Positions 54,223-62,776 of a DNA stretch of 64,000 nucleotides are shown piece after piece. The notes beneath the pieces are model-generated. The model saw nothing but the letters and a program-made list of their open reading frames with translations, did not search any database and was not told where the DNA came from. Position 1 is the stretch's first letter; each line of letters starts with the position of its first letter. The position numbers were made by a program, and so were the translations under genes. Source of the stretch: Vibrio tetraodonis (GTDB lineage Bacteria > Pseudomonadota > Gammaproteobacteria > Enterobacterales > Vibrionaceae); the NCBI RefSeq assembly GCF_003350295.1, contig NZ_QLYY01000005.1, positions 396,679-460,678 of the forward strand, read 5' to 3'.

Positions 54223-56268
54223 ATGATGACCGAGTTTTGGCGTTTTCAGTCGATCAACCCCGCTTACTATACCGAGATTAGTGCTCAATTTAACGTGTAT
54301 TTAGTCTTGTTATCTATTTTTGTCTCGAGCCTAGCGGCGTATACCAGCTTAATTATACTTAAACGCATCTGGTATTCAGACTCTTTTAAAGTGGCCACTC
54401 TGTGGAAATTTTTTGGCGCAGTGGTGTATGGGCTAGGCGTTTGGGCAATGCATTTTACTGGTATGCTGGCCTACATGATCCCCATGCCGATGGAGTACAG
54501 CTTGCCTATAACACTCGCTTCTCTCCTTCCCCCTATTGTGGGTGCTCTAATCGCATTCCACATTCTACAATCACGAACGTTCTCGCTACCAAATATGCTG
54601 TTGAGTGCACTGAGTTTAGCCCTCGGCATTGGCTGCATGCACTTTCTAGGTATGGAAGCAATGCAAACCAATGCCGTAATGGTATACGATTTTACTCTAT
54701 TTATTACTTCTCTGATCGTTGCTTTTGGTTTTGCATTGGTCGCCATATCGCTTATCAGGACTCAGTACAGCAGCAAGATTAAGTCGCAGTATCGAAGCTT
54801 TGTGGATCGAACTTTCACTTCAATGATTATGGGCGTCGCGATAGCTGGGATGCATTACACCGCTATGTTAGCGGTTCGGTTTTACGTTAAAAACCCCGAT
54901 ATCGAGCACTCCGCACACATTATGGGTGACTCACATGTCATTGCCTTTGCTGTGACTATGTTTATCGTGCTTATTTTTGTCGCCACTATTTTTACTTCGA
55001 TGATCGATAGCCGACTGCAATCGGCCGAGTCTTCAGTGCAAGCAAGCATCAAAAGAGAAAGACAAATTATCAACAGCTTAGCCGACGGTCTTATCATCAT
55101 AAATGGTGAAAATAGAGTCGAGAGCATCAATAAAATGGGCATAAAAATGTTTGGCTATGAAGGCGATGATATCAAGGGTCTGTCTATTGAGAGCCTGATG
55201 CCTTCTTTTGACAAACAATCGGTGGAAGAAACGGCGGCATTGGAGCATAGACTAAGGAGTGGGCTTGTCTTTAAAGGGAAAAGAAAAGACCATAGGCTGT
55301 TTCCAATCGAAGTCAGTTTATCTGAGCTTGATGGTGTCAATGAAGAGACTAAGTACTTCAGCTGTATTGTCAGAGACATCACTGACAGATTGGAACAAGA
55401 GAAAGCTATTAGGCAATCCCAGAAACTCGAATCTATGGGACAGCTTGCCGCCGGTATCGCTCATGAGATAAATACGCCAACACAGTATGTGGCAGATAAT
55501 ACCAACTTTTTGAAAAGCTCCTTTGAAGCCGTCTTAGATATCGTCAACGAACTCAAACAAAGCCATCAATCGCAATCAACACCACAACCAAACGTGCCAG
55601 ATTTTTCAGACGTTTTACAAAAACACGATTTTGACTTTATCGCTGAAGAAATACCACTTGCTATCGACCAGTCTTTAGAAGGGCTCGACAGAATCAGTAA
55701 AATTGTTCGCGCGATGAAATCCTTCACACATTCTGGCCACGGCGAAGTACAGCAAGTCGATATAACCGAAGCCATTGAATCAACGATTACAATCGCGAGA
55801 AGCGAATGGCGCTATGTCGCCAATGTGGAAACTGACTTTAGTCCATGCACTCCTAAAATTCCGTGTCGAAGAGATGAATTCAACCAAGTTATTCTCAATT
55901 TTATCATCAATGCTGCACATGCCATTGAAGAGAAATTTAAAGGACAAGATGGACAATTAGGGACAATAAAAGTGAGTGTCTTTCCTGAAAGAACATATCT
56001 TGTTATTGAAATAGCAGACAACGGCACAGGCATTCCCGAAGATATTGTCGATAAAATTTTTGATCCCTTTTTCACAACTAAAGATGTAGGAAAAGGCACT
56101 GGGCAAGGGTTGAATCTCGCATACTCATGTATTGTTGAGCACCATAAAGGCATTATTCATACCCAAACCAAGGTTGGAGAAGGAACAAGGTTTACGATTA
56201 AGTTGCCAATTTCGGCGCCAAAAGCTCAAATAAAGAAGGAGCATCGTGATGAAGATCCTGTTAGTTGA
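54223..56268 (+). CDS. MHYT-PAS sensor histidine kinase
   Basis: 681 residues. Seven helices (about 20-270) carry three MHYT-type motifs: MHFTGM, MHFLGM and MHYTAM, proposed to bind copper and sense oxygen, CO or NO. A PAS domain (about 285-395, INSLADGLIIINGENRVES) follows, then a kinase core with HEINTPTQYVADN as the H-box, NFIINAAHAIEE as the N-box, and DNGTGIP and GTGQGLNLAY as the G-boxes. It probably phosphorylates the flanking receivers; overlaps the next gene by 20 bases. Confidence 0.92.
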   Translation: MMTEFWRFQSINPAYYTEISAQFNVYLVLLSIFVSSLAAYTSLIILKRIWYSDSFKVATLWKFFGAVVYGLGVWAMHFTGMLAYMIPMPMEYSLPITLASLLPPIVGALIAFHILQSRTFSLPNMLLSALSLALGIGCMHFLGMEAMQTNAVMVYDFTLFITSLIVAFGFALVAISLIRTQYSSKIKSQYRSFVDRTFTSMIMGVAIAGMHYTAMLAVRFYVKNPDIEHSAHIMGDSHVIAFAVTMFIVLIFVATIFTSMIDSRLQSAESSVQASIKRERQIINSLADGLIIINGENRVESINKMGIKMFGYEGDDIKGLSIESLMPSFDKQSVEETAALEHRLRSGLVFKGKRKDHRLFPIEVSLSELDGVNEETKYFSCIVRDITDRLEQEKAIRQSQKLESMGQLAAGIAHEINTPTQYVADNTNFLKSSFEAVLDIVNELKQSHQSQSTPQPNVPDFSDVLQKHDFDFIAEEIPLAIDQSLEGLDRISKIVRAMKSFTHSGHGEVQQVDITEAIESTITIARSEWRYVANVETDFSPCTPKIPCRRDEFNQVILNFIINAAHAIEEKFKGQDGQLGTIKVSVFPERTYLVIEIADNGTGIPEDIVDKIFDPFFTTKDVGKGTGQGLNLAYSCIVEHHKGIIHTQTKVGEGTRFTIKLPISAPKAQIKKEHRDEDPVS

Positions 56269-57370
56269 CGATGAAGAGATGATCCTTCGAGGTCTAAAAA
56301 GAGCGTTATTTGCCAATAAATGGTCGATATTTATAGCAACCAGTGGGCAAGAGGCGCTGCAAATACTCGAAAGCCAAGCCATAGACATAGTTATCTCAGA
56401 TATCCTCATGCCTAAAATGAATGGAGCTCAACTACTTGAGAAAGTGAGTAAGAAGTATCCCAGTGTGATTCGCGCGTCGCTTTCAGGGTACTCTGATGGT
56501 GACCTCACCATAAGAGGGGGTTTTTTTTCCCACCTTGCATTTACCAAGCCTTGCGATCCCAAGACACTAGAAAGAGAAATCAACCGAATCTCTATGCTAC
56601 TAGAAGTGTTTCCAGATAATATCATCCAAAATGCTATTAGCAGCATTAACTCACTGCCAACCTATCCGGCTAACTTCTATCAAATGAAACGAATCCTCGA
56701 ATGCGATCAACCATCCCTTGACGATTTAGCCGATACCCTGATACAAGACCCAGCATTGAGCGCAAAGATAATACAAATTTCTAACAATGCAATGTTTCAC
56801 TGTGGTAAGGACACTGTTTGCCTCAAAGAAGCAGTAACAAGACTTGGTATACAAGCCATATCAAATATTTTAGATATGATGGAAGCTCATTCTATTTCCA
56901 ATAACTCTCCAAGTGCACAGCTGCAAGAACTTCAAGCCAACAGTTATAAAGTGGCTTCGCTGGCTGCAAAAATGGTCCCAGATGACGAAAAAGACTTCAC
57001 TTATCTTGCTGGCCTTTTACATAGAATTGGAGAATATGTGCGACTCAAGATCACGCCTGATTTGATGCGCGCTTTGCTCGATCCCAAAACAAAGGGTAGA
57101 GACAAATCACATATTGAAACTCACATCTTTAAAACCGACTCTTATCAACTTGCTGTTTATCTCCTGAGCTATTGGGGTTTTCCACAAAAAATGCTCGATG
57201 CCATTTCATTGCAAAATACTCCCCAGCAACTTTTTGATCTCCCCTTTGGCGCTGCAAGCGCAATCTATTTTGCTCGTAGTATCATTAATAACCAACCGAT
57301 TGATAACCAGCTAGTTACACATTTAGGGCTAGAAACAAAATTAGAAGCTTGGTTACAAGAAGCAATTTAA
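56249..57370 (+). CDS. Response regulator with HDOD output domain
   Basis: 373 residues from ATG 56249, with AAGAAGGAG 7 bases upstream. The receiver has DD at 8-9, phospho-Asp in VISDILMPKMNG and Lys in FTKPCD. The HDOD domain (about 132-330, LPTYPANFYQMKRILECDQ, LSAKIIQISNNAMF, EAVTRLGIQAI) is a non-hydrolytic HD relative used in signalling. It overlaps the kinase gene, so it is the likeliest phospho-acceptor. Confidence 0.92.
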   Translation: MKILLVDDEEMILRGLKRALFANKWSIFIATSGQEALQILESQAIDIVISDILMPKMNGAQLLEKVSKKYPSVIRASLSGYSDGDLTIRGGFFSHLAFTKPCDPKTLEREINRISMLLEVFPDNIIQNAISSINSLPTYPANFYQMKRILECDQPSLDDLADTLIQDPALSAKIIQISNNAMFHCGKDTVCLKEAVTRLGIQAISNILDMMEAHSISNNSPSAQLQELQANSYKVASLAAKMVPDDEKDFTYLAGLLHRIGEYVRLKITPDLMRALLDPKTKGRDKSHIETHIFKTDSYQLAVYLLSYWGFPQKMLDAISLQNTPQQLFDLPFGAASAIYFARSIINNQPIDNQLVTHLGLETKLEAWLQEAI

Positions 57371-57490
57371 AGATGTTTGTTTGGAAGTTTTCTATTCGGA
57401 GGGTTAAGTTCCAAGTACCACTGATTTCTTGAAGTGAGGCCCCTATCTAGTCAGAGACCTATGTTGTTTATTTTAAAAGTGATTAACGTT

Positions 57491-57691
57491 TTATTTGGCA
57501 TTGATAAATTTTTCAGCATTTGCAAATAACCTGTCACAAACCTTTTTTTGTTTGGCATATTCTGGAGTTCCTTCACTCATTGTATCCAGAAGGTCTTTGG
57601 CCTTGTTATATTCCGCCACCATAGCGGAAAATCGTTCTTCGAAGTTATTTTTCCGTATTCTTGCATTTGATTTTTTTATTGGTTTTCGCAT
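57491..57691 (-). CDS. Small basic hypothetical protein, last of a tiny-gene cluster
   Basis: 66 residues from ATG 57691, with GAGG 7 bases upstream; the frame extends to 57727 without a ribosome site. It begins MRKPIKKSNARIRKNNFEER and is helical and charged (MVAEYNKAKDLLDTMSEGTP). No family is recognised. It starts 7 bases after the stop of the next upstream small gene. Confidence 0.6.
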   Translation of the reverse strand: MRKPIKKSNARIRKNNFEERFSAMVAEYNKAKDLLDTMSEGTPEYAKQKKVCDRLFANAEKFINAK

Positions 57692-57698
57692 ATTTACC

Positions 57699-57845
57699 TC
57701 ACAGATCCCACAACTTTTTCTGTTCACGTTCCAGTAGGATGTCTTCGATTTTTTTTCTTATTTTATGAATACTTTCTTTGCGATCATCGTTGATGTTATC
57801 TTCAACATTGATGGTTTTTAATTTACGACCTGTTGGTTTTTTCAA
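57699..57845 (-). CDS. 48-residue charged protein with TTG start
   Basis: A TTG start at 57845 has AAAGGAG 8 bases upstream, and the frame runs to TGA at 57699-57701. The product reads MKKPTGRKLKTINVEDNIND then a helix RKESIHKIRKKIEDILLERE and ends QKKLWDL. The C-terminal helix recalls the short PA3496-type proteins of gammaproteobacteria, but this is a weak match. It lies between two small ORFs, 3 and 7 bases away, which suggests a compact operon. Confidence 0.55.
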   Translation of the reverse strand: MKKPTGRKLKTINVEDNINDDRKESIHKIRKKIEDILLEREQKKLWDL

Positions 57846-57848
57846 CGT

Positions 57849-58073
57849 CTAGTCTCCTTTGCACGATGAAATAGTAAAATTTCCCAAGACCATACCCTGT
57901 GAATTTTTTATTTCACCCGTATTTTCGGACTCACAAAATGAAAAATTCAGATTAAAGAAGTTCGCATTTGCTTTGGGGAGAATATGACGTTGCAACACGT
58001 CGCTATTGAGCTGATTTATGGTCGATGACCATGATTCTTTATTGTGATAAAGGTAATATCTGATTTGGTACAA
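57849..58073 (-). CDS. 74-codon frame with hydrophilic product, possibly the 3' part of a frameshifted gene
   Basis: A TTG at 58073 opens 74 codons (YQIRYYLYHNKESWSSTINQ...), ending 3 bases before the next TTG gene. The start lacks a ribosome site. It overlaps the end of the upstream 34-residue frame in another reading frame, so the two may be one gene of about 100 residues broken or expressed by a frameshift. No family is recognised. Confidence 0.4.
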   Translation of the reverse strand: MYQIRYYLYHNKESWSSTINQLNSDVLQRHILPKANANFFNLNFSFCESENTGEIKNSQGMVLGNFTISSCKGD

Positions 58074-58143
58074 TTAATTTCTTCTCTTTTGGTATTTTTT
58101 GCTCACGCAAAACATAATACCAATACACTTTTCTTCGATTCAT
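58039..58143 (-). CDS. 34-residue basic leader-like protein
   Basis: ATG 58143 is preceded by AAGGAGTAGA, one of the best ribosome sites nearby. The product is MNRRKVYWYYVLREQKIPKE then KKLIVPNQILPLSQ. It overlaps the start of the 74-codon frame downstream. It may be the true start of that gene, joined by a frameshift, or an independent small protein coupled to it. Confidence 0.5.
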   Translation of the reverse strand: MNRRKVYWYYVLREQKIPKEKKLIVPNQILPLSQ

Positions 58144-58168
58144 TCTACTCCTTATTCAACATGCAAGA

Positions 58169-58203
58169 GAGATCTCGCCATTACTAGGAAAAGGCAAGAT
58201 CTC
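58169..58203 (-). terminator. Hairpin after the cold-shock gene
   Basis: GAGATCTCGCC (58169-58179) and GGCAAGATCTC (58193-58203) pair with one mismatch just beyond the cold-shock stop. The tail has few T residues on the minus strand, so it is a modest terminator. Confidence 0.5.
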
Positions 58204-58213
58204 GCTTAGGCTC

Positions 58214-58426
58214 TTAGAGAACAGTAACGTCAGCAGCTTGTGGGCCTTTACCGCCCTGCTCTACGTTGAAAGACACTTTTTGGCCTTCTGCAAGCGTTTT
58301 AAAGCCATCTGTGGCAATGGATCTAAAGTGAACAAATAGGTCGGCACCACCGTTGTCTGGAGTGATAAATCCAAAACCTTTAGTTTCATTAAACCATTTT
58401 ACTGAGCCAGTTGTTTTATTTGACAT
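58214..58426 (-). CDS. Cold-shock domain protein (CspA family)
   Basis: 70 residues, one cold-shock domain. RNA-binding motifs RNP1 (KGFGFIT) and RNP2 (LFVHF) are present, preceded by [10 protein letters not shown]. It acts as an RNA chaperone. The roughly 300-base space upstream, including an A+T-rich leader, resembles the long 5' leader used for cold control in cspA genes. Which Csp paralogue it is cannot be told. Confidence 0.95.
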   Translation of the reverse strand: MSNKTTGSVKWFNETKGFGFITPDNGGADLFVHFRSIATDGFKTLAEGQKVSFNVEQGGKGPQAADVTVL

Positions 58427-58723
58427 GAATATCTCGATAGATTGTTTAAATAAATAAGTGAGCTACTAAATAAGGAATGAAGAAAAAGGTATCGCAGAAA
58501 AGAGATGACGAATCAAATCGGAAGAAAACTGAGAAAGTCTTGAACTAAATAAGCCATTAATAGCTCACCATATGAGCTGGCGAACACTATACACTATCTC
58601 AAAACAATAGATATCTTTTTCTTTAAAAAGTTTACCCTTGTTCTATTGCGTCCTTAGTTAGTATTTCACCAAATGATTTTATTCGTAGGGCTAGTTGCCC
58701 TAATTGGATTAAGGTGCGGGCAG
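58427..58723 (-). promoter_or_regulatory. Probable promoter and long leader of the cold-shock gene
   Basis: This stretch holds no gene. Cold-inducible csp transcripts typically have leaders of 100-200 bases. The A+T-rich block around 58440-58640 could serve as such a leader, but no cold box was identified with certainty. Confidence 0.4.
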
Positions 58724-58755
58724 GAAAAAGCCTCCGCTTCCTGTTAAGCGGAGGC
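58724..58755 (-). terminator. Terminator of the unknown 341-residue gene
   Basis: GCCTCCGCTT (58730-58739) and AAGCGGAGGC (58746-58755) form a perfect 10-bp stem. On the minus strand it is followed by TTTTTCC. Confidence 0.9.
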
Positions 58756-58761
58756 ATAAAC

Positions 58762-59787
58762 TTAAATCTCTTTAAGGCACTTACTGATACCTTCTTTAAC
58801 CTCTCCCTCCAAATGACTGAGGAAGTGGCCGATTTTTTCCTTCTCTAGTTCTTTAATAAGGTCAAGATTGGGTTTAAATAGGGTGCCATCAAAGTATTTA
58901 GCTTTAGTTCCATCACCATCTGGAGAGCAATGGTCCACATCGATAGATTCACGCCATCTTTGGGCATGGGTTCTCCATTCTTCAGTATTAACGAGCTCAG
59001 GCTCAGTAAACCAGACATTCCAAGTCAGCACATTACCCATTTGCAGCATATTGCCTGAGCCTAAATTAAACACATCCATGATCAGCTTGTTAAACTCATC
59101 AACGACTGGGTAACCCGTCCTTAAGGGCGCTCCTATTTCTACGCCTAAATGCCCGACACTCCATGCCTGTGGATGTTTGGCAAAATCAGGAATATCAAAG
59201 TCGCTACTTTCGCCTTTAATTAGTGGGAATATCGGCTGGTCCGCTTGCCCCACTTTGTGGGTATAAACAACAATCGCGCTCGATTTTCGAAAAGGAAAAG
59301 GCTGCTTACTCTTTTCAAAGTGAGACCATAACAACTTAACGATAGGATTTTGCAATGCGCTCGGGCTAAACCAAATTTTGCCAACCACACTCATATCAGC
59401 TGCCAGCTCACGATCGGTTTCATTCACCCAGCCTCGCTGACCTGTCACTGTGACTTCAACATTCATAGTCCCTAGTGAGGGTGAATAGACCCCTTGCTGA
59501 GGACAGATAATCGAATACACCCTCCCTTTATCTGTGTATCCAAGTCTTGAAATATCGGGGGCAAACATCTGAAAGCAGCGTTTTGGGTTTTCGCTGCCTT
59601 TTTCCGTTTCCCAACTGAACTCTGGCCACTTCACCGCTTGCTGACGTTGCAGCAAGTCAATATTCGCCATATTGTCTAGCATTGGCAATGAGGTTAGGTT
59701 TGGATTAGGGTACGCAAATTCAGGGTTTGACTCTTCAAAGCCTCCCTGCCAACCAGGCACAACACCAATGTTTTTTTGAATGCCCAT
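58762..59787 (-). CDS. Unrecognised 341-residue protein
   Basis: ATG 59787 has AGGAAG 9 bases upstream; a GTG lies two codons earlier. There is no signal peptide or membrane helix, so it is probably cytoplasmic. It is rich in tryptophan and proline (VVPGWQGGFEESNPEFAYPN, VLTWNVWFTEPELVNTEEW) and ends in a helical charged tail. I recognise no family. Its own strong terminator and intact length argue for a real gene. Its neighbours (a cold-shock gene and a broken LysR gene) do not suggest a role. Confidence 0.75.
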   Translation of the reverse strand: MGIQKNIGVVPGWQGGFEESNPEFAYPNPNLTSLPMLDNMANIDLLQRQQAVKWPEFSWETEKGSENPKRCFQMFAPDISRLGYTDKGRVYSIICPQQGVYSPSLGTMNVEVTVTGQRGWVNETDRELAADMSVVGKIWFSPSALQNPIVKLLWSHFEKSKQPFPFRKSSAIVVYTHKVGQADQPIFPLIKGESSDFDIPDFAKHPQAWSVGHLGVEIGAPLRTGYPVVDEFNKLIMDVFNLGSGNMLQMGNVLTWNVWFTEPELVNTEEWRTHAQRWRESIDVDHCSPDGDGTKAKYFDGTLFKPNLDLIKELEKEKIGHFLSHLEGEVKEGISKCLKEI

Positions 59788-60165
59788 AAGCACTATCTTC
59801 CTTTTCAGTTAATTCAGCTCTAGCCTCAACAACCAAGAAAAGCTTTGACTTAATCAAATAAAGATTCATTAACCTGAGCTGCGGGTAAAATTTGGACTCA
59901 AGCCTCAATCGTGATCAGAAGGCTTGATAAGCACGGCCCATATTAAGGCCTTGGAATAGTTAACTTAGAAGCTATCTGGACTGGCGTCGATGCACGCCAA
60001 TTGCTTTTTACCCAAAACAACCCGTACCTCACTGAATTAGGACTTAAGGAGCATGTAAACTATCAGTGAACTACTGTACTAGCATAGAAGAAACTAAATC
60101 AAACTCAGCCTATTAAAAGTGCATTGCCATATATTCGAAATACGTTTTTTGGGCCAACCCTCACC
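59788..60165. other. Intergenic region with a hairpin and possible coding relic
   Basis: A plus-strand frame at about 59947-60069 reads GLGIVNLEAIWTGVDARQLL and ends NYQ; it has no start or ribosome site and may be a relic. Hairpin TGGCGT/ACGCCA (59982-59999), followed by attgcttttta, would terminate plus-strand transcription. A second inverted repeat, CAAGCC/GGCTTG, is at 59899-59926. No intact gene. Confidence 0.45.
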
Positions 60166-60591
60166 TCACTGCGCACCACCAGCACTTTCAGAAGTTAATT
60201 CTTGATTCTTGGCCTGTATAAGCTCGGTTAAAAATTCAGTCACAGCTCTTATTCTTGTAGAGTGAATAAGGTCGGAATGCACTGCTGACCAAATAGGTTG
60301 GTCGCAGCCAACGTCTTTTTGTACGCAGACTAAGCCTTTTTGTTGACCAATAAAGTGAGGAAAAATTGCCATACCTATTCCAGCTTGAGCAGCGCTGACT
60401 TGCGCAGACATAGTGGTTGTCGTCAGTCGGCAAGGTTTACCACACGACGTTCTAGTCAGCCACTGCGCGGCCGGAAGCTGCTGACTGTCTTCAGACCAAC
60501 CAATAAAGTCATCTCGATCAAATAGACCAGAGACAAAGAATATTTTAGATAAGACGATCCTCAGCTCTATTTGTACGTAAAACTTTTGTAA
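60166..60591 (-). pseudogene. 5'-truncated LysR-type transcriptional regulator
   Basis: A continuous 141-codon frame below an in-frame TAG at 60592-60594 gives VQIELRIVLSKIFFVSGLFD, WSEDSQQLPAAQWLTRTSCG, then MSAQVSAAQAGIGMAIFPHF and RIRAVTEFLTELI. This is the second half of a LysR effector-binding domain. The helix-turn-helix and first half of that domain are gone; the photolyase gene begins within 25 bases on the opposite strand. It cannot bind DNA and is considered a remnant. Confidence 0.85.
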
Positions 60592-60612
60592 CTAACTGCA
60601 TTGGAAGTAAAA

Positions 60613-62076
60613 ATGGAGCGCATCAATTTAGTTTGGCTCAAAAGAGATCTTCGTCTAACCGACCACCAGCCGCTTAATCGAGCATTAAACCGCGGAACAA
60701 AGACACTGATACTCTACATTTTTGAAACTGAGCTTTTGGAGGATAAGCATTACTCCGAAAGGCATTGGCGTTTCGTCTGGCAGTCACTTCAAGATATCAA
60801 TCAAACACTGAATTCACACGGCCATAGCGTTACCATTATGCAAGGAGAAGCGCTGGCGTGTTTTGAATCTATCGCGGTGGATTACCATATTGATCGCGTA
60901 TTTTCTCACCAAGAAATTGGCCTTAAAAAAACGTTCGAACGTGATATTAGGCTCGCTAGCTGGTTTAAGTCACACCAAATTGAGTGGGTTGAAAGTCAGC
61001 AAGGCGCTGTGGTTCGCGGCGCCAAAAGCAGAGAAAAATGGGATGCCAAGTGGAATAACACCATGAGAGCCCCAATCGAACCTATATCTATCACCGCGAG
61101 CTCCCCTATTTTGAATTACCAGTGTAAAGATCAGTTTATCTTTACATCGCCTAGTTCATGGCAAAGCGAGACCGAACCATTTCAGCATGGTGGAAGCCGA
61201 TATGCTCATCAAGTACTGAGCAGCTTTTTTAATCACCGCGGCAAAAATTACTTTAAAAATCTCTCCAGCCCCTTGAGTGCCCAACACGCCTGCTCTCGCC
61301 TATCACCCTACCTTGCATGGGGCAATGTATCTTTACGAGAGGTGTATCAGGTACTGCTTGCACATTGGAACAACCCAGGTTGGCGCCGCAGTCTAAGCGC
61401 ACTTAGCTCTCGGCTTCATTGGCACTGTCACTTCATACAAAAGTTTGAGTCAGAGAGTGAAATGGAACACAGGTGTATTAACCATGCGTATGAAGCATTG
61501 ATAGAGCAAAGCCCAAACGATAAGCGTTTACTTGAAGCGTGGAAAAGCGGGAATACAGGGTTACCCATGGTTGATGCAAGCATGCGCAGCGTAGCCCAAA
61601 CAGGCTACCTCAACTTTCGCATGCGCTCCATGTTAGTGAGTGTGTTAACCCACCATTTCCATTGTGACTGGCGCTTGGGTGTCGCGCATTTAGCTCAGCA
61701 GTTTCTCGACTTCGAGCCCGGTATACATTATGCACAGTTTCAGATGCAAGCTGGGGTGACTGGCATCAATACCATACGAATATACAACCCTACCAAACAG
61801 GCCCAAGAGCAGGATCCCACTGGGGAATTTATTCGCCAATGGGTCCCAGAATTACAGCATGTACCAACACCTTTGTTGTTTGAGCCATGGAAATTAGCAC
61901 CACTTGAAGCCACCATGTATCAGTTACCTGAAGATAGCCCTTACCTAAACCCTGTCATTGATTTAAAAGCAGAAGCACAAAACGCTAGACAACGCCTTTG
62001 GTCATGGCGAAGTAGAGGTGATGTTAAAGCCGAAGGCAAACGTATTCTGGCTAGACATGTCAGAGTCGATCGTTAA
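60613..62076 (+). CDS. Deoxyribodipyrimidine photolyase/cryptochrome family protein
   Basis: 487 residues from ATG 60613, with GGAAG 5 bases upstream. The N-terminal antenna Rossmann domain (INLVWLKRDLRLTDHQPLNR) is followed by an FAD domain with GLPMVDASMRSVAQTGYLNF RMRSM, HYAQFQMQAGVTGINTIRIY NP and IRQWVPEL. It should bind FAD and repair UV damage or sense blue light; the branch (CPD class I/III or cryptochrome) is undecided. It ends one base from the convergent flavin reductase, a plausible FAD/FADH supplier. Confidence 0.92.
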   Translation: MERINLVWLKRDLRLTDHQPLNRALNRGTKTLILYIFETELLEDKHYSERHWRFVWQSLQDINQTLNSHGHSVTIMQGEALACFESIAVDYHIDRVFSHQEIGLKKTFERDIRLASWFKSHQIEWVESQQGAVVRGAKSREKWDAKWNNTMRAPIEPISITASSPILNYQCKDQFIFTSPSSWQSETEPFQHGGSRYAHQVLSSFFNHRGKNYFKNLSSPLSAQHACSRLSPYLAWGNVSLREVYQVLLAHWNNPGWRRSLSALSSRLHWHCHFIQKFESESEMEHRCINHAYEALIEQSPNDKRLLEAWKSGNTGLPMVDASMRSVAQTGYLNFRMRSMLVSVLTHHFHCDWRLGVAHLAQQFLDFEPGIHYAQFQMQAGVTGINTIRIYNPTKQAQEQDPTGEFIRQWVPELQHVPTPLLFEPWKLAPLEATMYQLPEDSPYLNPVIDLKAEAQNARQRLWSWRSRGDVKAEGKRILARHVRVDR

Positions 62077-62077
62077 A

Positions 62078-62764
62078 TCAGCGGTCAAAATCACTCAGAC
62101 CAAATGCATCCCAAGAAGAAGGATCACCTTCTTTGGTCAATGGATGCAGCTTTTGATCTGGCTTGGCGTAGCTCAAACGCCCTATTCTCTGGGTAATATG
62201 ATAGCTATCTAAACCTGATATGGTGACCAGATCGAGCGCTTCTATATCAACATAACCATCTGGCATTACCGCGCTATCTGACACAAGAACATCTTGTATC
62301 TCACCAATCACCATCTCTGTTCCATTAACCGCCAGAGTTTGATGGTCTACCAGCTTCATCGCTAATTTCAACGGGCTTTCCATCACAAATGGCGCATTAA
62401 AGTCATTAATGTAGTAGGGAGTAAGGTTTGCTTTTTCAAATTCAGATTCAAGCTTACTGTATCGCGCTGATGTTTGATGAGCCGCTGCGAGAAACTCGTG
62501 TGTCACCGCGTTGATGGTATAACACTCGGTGGCCAAAATATTTTCTAATGTATGACGCTCAACGCTACTTGGCCTGATAATGAGCCCCATCAAAGGAGGG
62601 GTCGCGCCAAGGTGAAACGCAGAGCTGACAATAGCGAGGTTCTCATTGCCATCACTATCGCGTGTACCTATTAAATTCGCACTTTTAAATCCAGATAAGC
62701 TATTGATAAAACGAGCTCGATTCCTAGGTTCCATCATAGCAATGCTATGTGCATCGTAGTTCAT
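62078..62764 (-). CDS. Flavin reductase-like FMN-binding protein
   Basis: 228 residues with the split-barrel flavin reductase domain: INSLSGFKSANLIGTRDSDG, NLAIVSSAFHLGATPPLMGL and EHRTLENI-like PSSVERHTLENILATECYTI. Members bind FMN or FAD and reduce flavins with NAD(P)H or act as stress flavoproteins. No signal peptide. It lies 12 bases downstream of the DCC gene in the same direction, so both should be one operon. Confidence 0.9.
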   Translation of the reverse strand: MNYDAHSIAMMEPRNRARFINSLSGFKSANLIGTRDSDGNENLAIVSSAFHLGATPPLMGLIIRPSSVERHTLENILATECYTINAVTHEFLAAAHQTSARYSKLESEFEKANLTPYYINDFNAPFVMESPLKLAMKLVDHQTLAVNGTEMVIGEIQDVLVSDSAVMPDGYVDIEALDLVTISGLDSYHITQRIGRLSYAKPDQKLHPLTKEGDPSSWDAFGLSDFDR

Positions 62765-62776
62765 TAAGTACTTCCT

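Noticed and set aside
56518..56528. Run of eight T residues as a frameshift within the HDOD regulator
   Set aside because: The receiver and HDOD domains continue in the same frame across the run, so there is no sign of a break.
60236..60433. 65-codon minus-strand frame
   Set aside because: It is an alternative frame of the LysR remnant; the LysR-like residues are in the other frame.
62018..62212. 64-codon plus-strand frame crossing the photolyase stop
   Set aside because: It overlaps photolyase in another frame and then runs antisense to the flavin reductase; no ribosome site or family.
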